Source: Apostichopus japonicus (taxonomy: Eukaryota > Echinodermata > Holothuroidea > Aspidochirotida > Stichopodidae). From it: a stretch of 64,000 nt of DNA. Position 1 is the first letter of the stretch; every line of letters starts with the position of its first letter. The stretch lies in the NCBI RefSeq assembly GCF_037975245.1, contig NC_092576.1, positions 19,862,111-19,926,110 on the forward strand, given 5' to 3'. Below the pieces are notes generated by a model. That model was not told where the DNA came from, ran no database searches, and saw only the letters and a program-made list of their open reading frames with translations. The position numbers were made by a program, and so were the translations under genes. Below, one piece after another: positions 1 through 64,000 of the stretch.

Positions 1-208
1 AAATATATCCGAGTGGATACACGTGGTTGCGATCCCAGCAAAGCATTTTCTACATAGCGATGGTAATCATGTCTCGTACAGCTCAGCTGGGTAGTGTACA
101 GGACATATTATCCTGATTTCACTGGTTTGACTACCGAACTAGCCAAAATGTGTTTCTCGCTTTAGTTTCAACTTGAAGCACCGAACGCCTAACTATGTTA
201 ATACTCAC
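1..208 (-). other. Gene A intron after exon 18 (partial)
   Basis: Noncoding. It aligns with 43003-43213 of gene B with few changes, which shows that the duplicated block continues left of the window. Confidence 0.6.
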
Positions 209-31566
<31,358 letters not shown>

Positions 31567-32257
31567 CTTTTCTTCATACAATGCATTTGCAAAACCTGAG
31601 AGGTAAAATTAAAATGAAGAGATATTATTTATTATAGACCATCATAAACCTAATTAAAACTATGTTGTGTACATGTGACTATCAATAGATGTTACCTACA
31701 CTAAACAGAACATTTCTGATAAATTGTATCGTTAACTGCTTGACATTATTTATATCAGGATATCTTTTAAATTTCAAAGTTGGCTTCAAGAATTTCAAAA
31801 ACAGAAGGTGAAAATCACAGAATTTCAACGTAAAACACAAATAACACTTGAAGGCAACAACATTTACAATTAAGAGCTTCAGGTATGCAGGTTTACTATT
31901 GTAACTGGTTAATCAGTTTTTTTTTTATGGCGGACATGATATGATACCACTCTGAGAACAATTCTTTATAGACACGTGATGTGTTTCATGTGGTCGTATT
32001 AGAGCGATAATACTAAAAGTCAAATTTGTTTCATCTGAAAACTCAAATATGGATAAATGTGCACATATAAGCATACTATACATATTGTATCCCAATTTCT
32101 CATGAAAAGAATATGAATGTTTCATATGTGAATATTCATTAACTGCGCCGAACAAATAATATCAAACAATTCGGCCCACATTGTCCAGGCCCATCAAAAG
32201 TTTGAAAATCATCTCCGGCCGATGCCTGAACCACATACAATAGGCAGACTACTTACC

Positions 32258-32340
32258 TCTGCAAGAAACCAGTCACTATCATGTAAACAATCGTTTAAGA
32301 ACCTCTCAGTACAATGTCAGTACAATCTCGTTAATGGCCT
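32258..32340 (-). promoter_or_regulatory. Probable 5' untranslated exon and promoter-side region of gene A
   Basis: On the minus strand a perfect consensus donor (AGAG|GTAAGT, exon edge at 32257/32258) faces a good acceptor (pyrimidine-rich tract then CAG) at 31596 just ahead of the signal-peptide exon. This suggests a short noncoding first exon starting somewhere near 32340. The upper boundary is a guess; no clear TATA box is seen. The 3.0-kb transposon begins about 300 bases farther upstream. Confidence 0.4.
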
Positions 32341-33027
32341 TCTGCTCTCTTTCCCGGCACGTCTTTGTGTAAATTTCACAACAAGTTAGTGCATTTTATT
32401 TGCAAAGTGTTTTTATGTTGTGTGGAGGCGTATCGGCAGTGTACGGTGGAGTAGAAAGGACACCACATTAACAACAACACACATTGTGAAACGATACAAA
32501 ATTACCACTTTATCGAGATATACTGACGGTACAAAACGGTAAATATCTTAAAACGGTTTTCATAAAGGTGGAAGGGCACGTTCGTTCCCCCCAGGCGCCC
32601 CTCTTTCCTCCGCCCCTGTTTTTCTACTGCTTAAGATTTGTTTTAACTACTATGCTACACGCAAAAAAATGGAGTGTTGAATTTGAACACTTTCCAGATG
32701 TAACCGTTCACCCTACACCTGAAGGGTTACTCTGACCCTGAGTAGGGTTAAATAATTTATGTAGCGTGGATTTTTTAACACCTGCAGAAAGTGTACTTTC
32801 AGTTTGAGCATTCCGATTGGTCAAACCTCCCGTCAGCTGGATGCTTAGTGCAAGTTAAGTGTTTAAACGGTACCACAGTACCGTCAACACCCATTTACCG
32901 TACATAACAATACTTGTACCAGTTTGTCGACATTTATCGTTACTAAATGTACTATAGTAACCACGGCCATATATACGTGCAAGCCGCATAACGTTACGTA
33001 CTCAGTGTGCGATAACGAGCTACAATG

Positions 33028-34307
33028 GCATGGAAAATGACGTTATAGGAGACTGGGGCCTGGAAGAATTGATTGAAAAATTCGAAGGTATGTTTTGATA
33101 TTATGTAAGTGAACGTGACAAGAACGAGAAATGCTTAGAGACCCACGACTAAGTTGGGTAGACGAATGCATTTGAATCGCTTGCGTTACGTAGACCTAAC
33201 GTTAAAGACATACAATAAGTTAATATAATAGGCTAGCTGCTGTTTGTCATAGTCAACTCATAATTGTCAACGAATCCGTGTAGCCTACATACAAGTAAAC
33301 ATTCAACGGAGTTGCCTACGGACGGACGGAGGACTTTGGTCTAGGCCATTATTTTAACCTAGTGCATTCTATTCCTTTGTGCGTTAACTGTAACTTCGTA
33401 TACCCTGTGAATCACTTTTTTTATGTAGTACTAGGCCTAGTACTAGTAGGGTATACTTACAGGCTACTTCAAGCAATGCATTTTAAATAGCATCGGGCAT
33501 GGGCCTATAGTTACGCTGGTACTATGTTTAATAAGGGATAAACATATATTCATGTAATGTAATATGGAATTACCACTAATTGCCATTTTAGCTTGTAAGT
33601 TGTAGCAAGTAGGCCGAAGCTGATGTGGATTGGTGATACTTTTAGCACTAGGCCCAACTATAATTTAGCTATATTATGGAAGTGATCTAGCTGTTATAAT
33701 TCATAGTCATCTACACAATTGCATACAATGGGAGTAGCATTGTTTTAAGCATTTTTAACATGATGCATTGGTTGTAAAAGTTGTCTACATTGTCTGATGA
33801 AAGTTTAATGCAAGTTCCCGTTTTGACAAGGAATCACTATAGGCCATCTGGCTTTCTAGTTTGAAACGTACTTGAAGAAGTTAGAATCACAACTGATTAT
33901 ATTGTGGGCATTTTCTTTAGGAATGTCAATGTTTTGTGAGGGGTACATGTAAATAACTGCTTATGCTCCTAGAAGGTTTTAACACAACTTCATTATGATG
34001 GGAATTTTATTTTATTTTATTTGTTGTTACTTAGGAAGCATCAACTTGAAATTCTATTTGCAAAAGATTTCAGAAAGGCCTCAGCAATATGTGTTACTTC
34101 TTGAAGGAAGCAAAATACATCCCAAGCAGTCATTTGTGATCATCGAGAGACATGCCCTACCCCAGAGGACATTTATGAAGCCATTGATTTTGCTTCAAAT
34201 CATTCTACATGTTAAATCTGAATTATACCAAATTGCAAGTCTCGGTGCCTGGGAATTTTTCCAAAAAGTTGTCTACCAGTTGCCTGGTGGTGTGAAGTGC
34301 AACTAGA
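33028..34307 (+). pseudogene. Decayed two-exon gene inside the TIR element
   Basis: Exon 1, about 33028-33087, reads MENDVIGDWGLEELIEKFE with donor GAAG|GTATGT (phase 1). It looks like the first helices of a SAM-like domain. The acceptor TTACTTAG at about 34034 opens a second exon in the matching phase, reading GSINLKFYLQKISERPQQYV and ending at a stop near 34306. In its second half, plausible homology jumps between frames (an EAIDFAS piece, a FYMLNLNY piece, then FFQKVVYQLPGG), which points to frameshifts. I recall similar SAM plus C-terminal proteins of unknown function in fish and invertebrates. Family assignment is weak. Confidence 0.35.
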
Positions 34308-34319
34308 TTCGAGATTTTT

Positions 34320-34850
34320 ATGCTTACCGTGCCGACAAAAAAGACAAAGTAACTGCAGTTTAGCAGTTGTCACGCCATGTTTACTCATCTCACGGATCAG
34401 AATGCATGTAAAGTTGTTGCTTATTTGGAATTGTCTTTGGGAAGAGTTGTTTCTTTGTGTTTAATTTGGAATACCAAAGGCACGAGCCAACAACAAAGAC
34501 AACGTAATAGCAATGTAGCAGTCATCATAGACAGCACTCCACGTTTTCTCATCCCACGGATCAGCATATATCTAAAGTTGTTGCTTATTTGAAATTGACT
34601 TTGGGAAGAGTTGTTTTTGTGTTTAATCTGGAATACCAAAAGGCATTTGCCAACAACAAATACATAGTCACTATAGTGTAGCAGTCATCATACACAGCAC
34701 TTCATGTTTTCTCATCCCATGGATCAGAATTTTTCTAAAGTTGTTGCTTATTTGAAATTGACTTTGGGAAGAGTTGTTTCTTTGTGTTTAATCTGGAATA
34801 CCAAAAGGCATGCGCAAACAATAAAGACCAAGTAACTGCACTGTAACAAT
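34320..34850. repeat. Three-unit tandem repeat, period about 165 bp
   Basis: AAAGTTGTTGCTTATTTG recurs at about 34410, 34574 and 34738, each followed by GACTTTGGGAAGAGTTGTTT and GGAATACCAAA. Internal to the TIR element. Confidence 0.8.
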
Positions 34851-35689
34851 TGAAAATGTTGGCACTTTTAGGTTGACTTAATTACACAAGACAATACTTT
34901 TGTAGCCTAAATTGTTCATTTTACATTTAATGGGATATAATATATGGACCTCTGGAATAGGAAGGTAGTAGGGTGTTTAATTGCTGAAAATCGCACATTC
35001 TGAATTGTTTAGGTGGTCATTGCTTTTTGCTGTCTCTTAAATGTACCTTTCTCCTGTGAGTGATTCAAACATGCAAGCATATATTCCTTACCTAATTACT
35101 AGGTAATAATTAACCTAAAACCTGTATAAAATATTTACTAAACGGGTGCTATGTAAACTTCTCTGGCAAAATTTTACATAACAGTATTGTATTTGCGTTA
35201 CATAATAAACATGTAAAACTTAACAAACCAGCAGTTAAGTAATTTTTACTTAAATGTTTTAGTGTTCTCATTTAACATGAAAATTAAGTAAAATTTTACT
35301 TAACCTGTGTAAAACGTTTTTTTTTTAGTGTAAGTGTTATATTTATGGGATAGGGGTTTGCCATTTCACCTGCAAGTGTCAATTGAACATCAGTAAGGGG
35401 TTGGCTATATTCAACACGCAAAAAGTGTAAGAATAGCCATACATGTGGTGTTACTTCAGCGCTCCCATCAACTGAATAATAAACACCTTTGAAGAGCTAA
35501 ATTTAGGGGACTGGGTGTGACAATGACACCCGCAAGTGTTGATAAATTCAACACCAGCGAGGTGTTAGATTTTCAACACTTGGAAAGTGTAAACTTAGCA
35601 AGGCGGGTGTTGTCCCTGTACGAGTTAGGCTGAAGTGTTTGATATGACACTTATCGATTACTTTTCAACACTTCATTTTTTTGAGTGTA

Positions 35690-36445
35690 CCGGGAATTTC
35701 TTTTGAAGAAGGCCTAGCTAGTTCATTAGCTTTGGCGTGTAAGGTATTTTTTATCATAACTTCAAGCCATACCTTTCACATAACTACTCACACGTCTGGT
35801 AAATTGCCTCTTCCAGCCTCATTCTTACATACATTAAAATAGGTTTCTGATACCAAAGTTTGTTGGTGAAGAGAAACACGGTATATTTTTGTTTTATTGA
35901 ACTCCACAGTCATCCAGTTTTTATCACACGGACATATCGAGCAAATGCATATACATTTATGAATGTCAGTCAGTCTTACTACCCTTTTCTCTTCAAGTTT
36001 AGTAGTACTAATAATGTTTAACGTATACCATGTGTTTCATTGCAACAACAGGAACAAAGTTTCAGTTCCCGATATCTGTTAATATTACTGTCATTAACCA
36101 CGGATTGCAAGATGTTACATCACACCCTTCTCTTTTCTAGGAAATAAAACCTTGGGTTACCATTTCATAGATCAACTCGACATTAAGATACACGAAGGAG
36201 AAGAGAAACAGACTTAAGGGACACTTGCGGACAACTAGAGATGAATACAGGTGTTATTCTTAAGATGTGATATGCTTACCGTTCTCTGTGGTTTCACATG
36301 TGTTGTAATTCGAAATAGTTGTTAATGTCCACAAATGAATACTAAGGAGAAATCTGCAAAAATGGTACACTAATTAGTTGATTCTAAATATTGTGTAGGT
36401 AAGAATGCTCGATTTGCCTTATTTCCAAATGTGACCTAAACAATA
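35690..36445. other. Intergenic sequence between the TIR element and the 48-bp array
   Basis: No gene recognised. The 27-base sequence ATTTGCCTTATTTCCAAATG...CCTA at 36412-36438 recurs at 37433-37459. Confidence 0.4.
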
Positions 36446-36879
36446 TACCAATCCTAAACAAAAGGAACCACCACTGGTGTTCAAGCTTACCTATACCAAT
36501 CCTAAACAAAAGGAACCACCACTGGTGTTCAAGCTTACCTATACCAATCCTAAACAAAAGGAATCACCACTGGTGTTCAAGCTTACCTATACCAATCCTA
36601 AACAAAAGGAATCACCACTGGTGTTCAAGCTTACCTATACCAATCCTAAACAAAAGGAACCACCACTGGTGTTCAAGCTTACCTATACCAATCCTAAACA
36701 AAAGGAACCACCACTGGTGTTCAAGCTTACCTATACCAATCCTAAACAAAAGGAACCACCACTGGTGTTCAAGCTTACCTACACCAATCCTAAACAAAAG
36801 GAACCACCACTGGTGTTCAAGCTTACCTATACCAATCCTAAACAAAAGGAATCACCACTGGTGTTCAAGCTTACCTATA
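36446..36879. repeat. 48-bp minisatellite, nine units
   Basis: Near-identical 48-bp units beginning ACCAATCCTAAACAAAAGGA, with a C/T variant in GGAACC/GGAATC. Because the period is divisible by three, a frame stays open on both strands (FKLTYTNPKQKEPPLV on plus). There is no start context or homologue to support a protein. Confidence 0.9.
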
Positions 36880-37110
36880 CACCCCATATTAAAACTAAGC
36901 ATTTGAAAAAAAAAGCACTTTTGAAACTTAATTTCGCAATCTGCGGAATTATCCAAACTGTTTCCAAAAGAACCGATTCTTGCCTACAAAAAAGCCCAAA
37001 ATCTCAAAGATTTACTTGTTAACTCAATGTTTTGTACTAACGAAGAATCAGCTGACTCTCAAGGTTCACACGGAGCTCTTTTAGATGCTCTTATAGATGA
37101 ACTATGAGTC
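36880..37110 (+). pseudogene. Relic of a non-LTR/Penelope-type reverse transcriptase C-terminus
   Basis: The plus strand reads AYKKAQNLKDLLVNSMF around 36980-37033, like the (F/Y)(K/R)R-x-x-NL(K/R)D-x-LV(R/N)S motif common near the end of invertebrate retroelement RT proteins. Surrounding frames are broken. No full element is seen. Confidence 0.4.
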
Positions 37111-39159
37111 CATAAAAACTCGTGCACAGAAAATAGATGAATTTTGAAAACGAGACGCTCATGCCGAATATAAAATATTCAAAGGCTTACTACTGATGAA
37201 GCTACTCCTATAAAAGTTGAGAGAAGAAACCGGTCTAGTTTGTCATAAGAACCTACGCTAGTCTTACATACTATTAAAAGTACACTCAATTCACCTAATA
37301 GGTGCAATTATGTTTCACCATGAGGAGCATGCTATAACTTCCATGTTCTTCGGGCCCTCCCTTAAAAATACTTCAGGTTCTTGGCCACTGCGTTGCGTTA
37401 GATAGTGTAAAACCGCCTACACCCCCATCTCAATTTGCCTTATTTCCAAATGTGACCTATCGTAGACCATGGGGCGGCTCTCATCTTTGACAGAACCATA
37501 TTTGATCTAACTAGATGCACTACTGAGATCATCCAATTAGTTTAATGCAAAGAAAAGCTGATTCTGTGTCCACAATTTTAGCCGTGTTGTATTCAAGCGT
37601 GTGTTGATTCACATCCCTTTATATTTCATTTGGACGATACTCTTCCCATTAAAAAGTATTTTTTTTCAGAATGTGTTGCTTCTATGTACAGTGTTAAATA
37701 ACTCCCTAAATTAACAGTGACAGTAAATAAGACAAATGATTACTTTTGTCGTATGTTGCAGTAATTATTCATGGATTTATGTTGCTATTAGCAATGTTAC
37801 ATATCATATCAAACCGCACAGATCGCAATATATGTATTCATGTTACAGCAATAGAACATTGCATGGAAAGACTGGTTCTCTTGAGAAGGTATGATGTTCA
37901 TCTCTTGTAAGTAGCTTAATTGTGTTCCATACGTAAGCAATAAAGTAGGAAGTGCTTGAACTAGTTCTAAGTAATAGTTACATTGAAATGACAACTAAGT
38001 CACATTGTCCTATTCAGACATGTCGTCTGACAAAAACAACTGCCGTAAAAGTAAGAAGGCCTGACCTTTCGATCCTAGCAGGATAATTAACAGGAATGAT
38101 AATTAACAGAAACTACAAGGGACAACATTATTTTCCGCAGCTCTGATTTGTAATTAATACCATCATCCCTGGCTTCCCTAGTGTACAACAATTAATACAC
38201 GAGTAAATTTCTACATTATTTGGAGCAATAACAAGTTGAGCGATGTAATATTGTATGAAACCACAATTTTATCTTGTTATATATCATCACATAAATACAG
38301 TTCTTGATAATTTCATATTGATACATCACGCTATTATATATATATACAACCAGTTGAGGCATGCGAAATAACCCTGATACACAATGTCTATCAAAGAAAA
38401 TAAAGTGTTGAATGAAGTTTATCATACTTTCTTAGCTTCTTGTTGCTCATTATTATATATTCTTTTTTCAAATAACGTAATCACATTCGAATGTAGGTAT
38501 AATGTAATATAATTGTCGAAGGGTTCGTGAATATCTGTTGAAATCACACAATATTAATACAGAAAACCGAATGAATTGAGTAAGATATTTCAGATATAAA
38601 ATGAAAAGAAAAACTTAATGAAAAGATATTAAAATGCATTCAATGTCTTGCGATATCATAAAATGTGATATTGGAACTTAGTTGGCACACAGCAGATCTA
38701 CCCAAAGACATGGTTGGTTGTTAATGTGAGAGTGACCTTTTAAAATATTTTAACTGTATTTACTTTGTAAATAAAGATAAATTGAAAGAAGCTGCCAAGA
38801 GAAGTATAACCGGATATCCTGTATTTAGTTTATGAAGCTATATGGCCGTTTAGTTCCTTTGCAACAATAACAGCATATGGAATTGTCATGTAAACTGCCA
38901 TCAATGAATGCAGCAACTATTTGTTTAGACAATCTTCAGTGTTATAAAAACATATAACTAATGCAATGTACAGGCATATTTAAGATTAATATCGATAATG
39001 TTATAAAACGATGAGTAGAAAATGGTAAACTGATCATATATTTGACGTAAAAACATGAGTTTTGATTGTTACTGAAGTGTTTTTTCGGAGACCTAGGATT
39101 TTAACAATTGGCTAGTAATAATGAAGACGATGTTATGAGGGTTTCTGATCAGCTTAAGA
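37111..39159. other. Intergenic region and presumed 3' UTR of gene B
   Basis: Gene B transcript must end here, but I found no convincing AATAAA on the minus strand within the first 700 bases after the stop. No other gene seen. Confidence 0.4.
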
Positions 39160-63623
<24,464 letters not shown>

Positions 63624-64000
63624 CTGAAATTAAGGATGTTGTAACAAACCATGATTTATATTGGCTAGTGTAAAATCTATATTGTATTAAATACTAGATC
63701 AAACATTTAACAAACTGTTGACGAGGATATCATTTAGAATAAGTTTAATAATCAACACTTATCATATTACATTTCATTATTAATGACTCAATAAAATTAA
63801 ATCTACAGTAAAAATATTCTGTAAAACTTCACAAGAACTTTTAATATTATGATACAAAATGAGCTGGATATATATGCTTGCATTTGTCTCACCTGGATAT
63901 TAACAAGCTGGCTCCACAAAGGGATCTAATGTCAAGCATGGAATCTTATTAAAAGGTCTAACATAATGCTGATGTCATAGTAATGCAAATGTGTTAGTAG

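Larger units (their letters stand above)
32658..35687. mobile_element. 3.0-kb DNA transposon with TIRs and TA target duplication
   Basis: Terminal inverted repeats of 24 bp with two mismatches: left CACGCAAAAAAATGGAGTGT, right (reverse complement) CACTCAAAAAAATGAAGTGT, both continuing TGAA. The element is flanked by TA on both sides (32656-32657 and 35688-35689). Motifs of the type AGTGTTGA/AACACTT recur in both subterminal regions, as transposase-binding arrays often do. Inside are a decayed two-exon gene and a three-unit tandem repeat. No DDE transposase is recognisable, so it is non-autonomous or very old. It lies between genes B and A, just upstream of A. Confidence 0.65.

Noticed and set aside
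36446-36879. CRISPR-like array
   Set aside because: Units are contiguous with no unique spacers, and the genome is animal.
36477-37022. 181-residue repetitive protein (FKLTYTNPKQKEPPLV units)
   Set aside because: The frame is open on both strands because the period is 48; no start context or family. Kept only as a repeat.

Overview
This is a window of animal (metazoan) nuclear DNA. It is AT-rich, the genes are split into many short exons by canonical GT-AG introns, and it carries long (TA)n tracts, a Ty3/Gypsy LTR retrotransposon and small DNA transposons. The receptor type (a Tie-like ectodomain) and the repeats suggest a marine deuterostome invertebrate, perhaps an echinoderm such as a sea cucumber. 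That assignment is inference; nothing in the sequence proves the species.

The backbone is a tandem pair of paralogous receptor genes, both on the minus strand. Gene A (about 32340 down past position 1) lacks its 3' end. Gene B (beyond 64000 down to the stop at 39160) lacks its 5' end. I could place 18 exons of A and 21 exons of B by conserved splice sites and unbroken reading phase. Together they give a full protein: signal peptide, Ig, Ig, five Cys-rich EGF-like modules, Ig, three fibronectin type III (FN3) domains, one transmembrane helix, a tyrosine-rich juxtamembrane segment and one protein tyrosine phosphatase (PTP) domain. The outside matches the Ig-Ig-EGF-Ig-FN3x3 plan of the angiopoietin receptor Tie, but the inside is a PTP instead of a kinase. 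The PTP domain of B keeps the CX5R loop but has WPK in place of WPD, so it is probably a pseudophosphatase.

Layout: 1-20104 holds gene A exons 18 to 2. 20105-31433 is intron 1 of gene A, which contains a decayed Ty3/Gypsy element (20387-29285, plus strand), a tRNA-like SINE head and a long TA tract. 31434-32340 holds the signal-peptide exon and a probable 5' untranslated exon of gene A. 32658-35687 is a 3.0-kb transposon with TA target duplication and 24-bp inverted repeats, containing a decayed two-exon gene. 36446-36879 is a 48-bp minisatellite next to a retroelement relic. 39160-64000 is gene B, whose introns align with those of A almost throughout, apart from small insertions including a TTAA-flanked 359-bp MITE that has an empty site in A.

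In gene A the splice donor after the third FN3 exon is destroyed (GT in B, CT in A). Every nearby substitute shifts the frame and removes the membrane anchor, so A may make a soluble ectodomain or be decaying.
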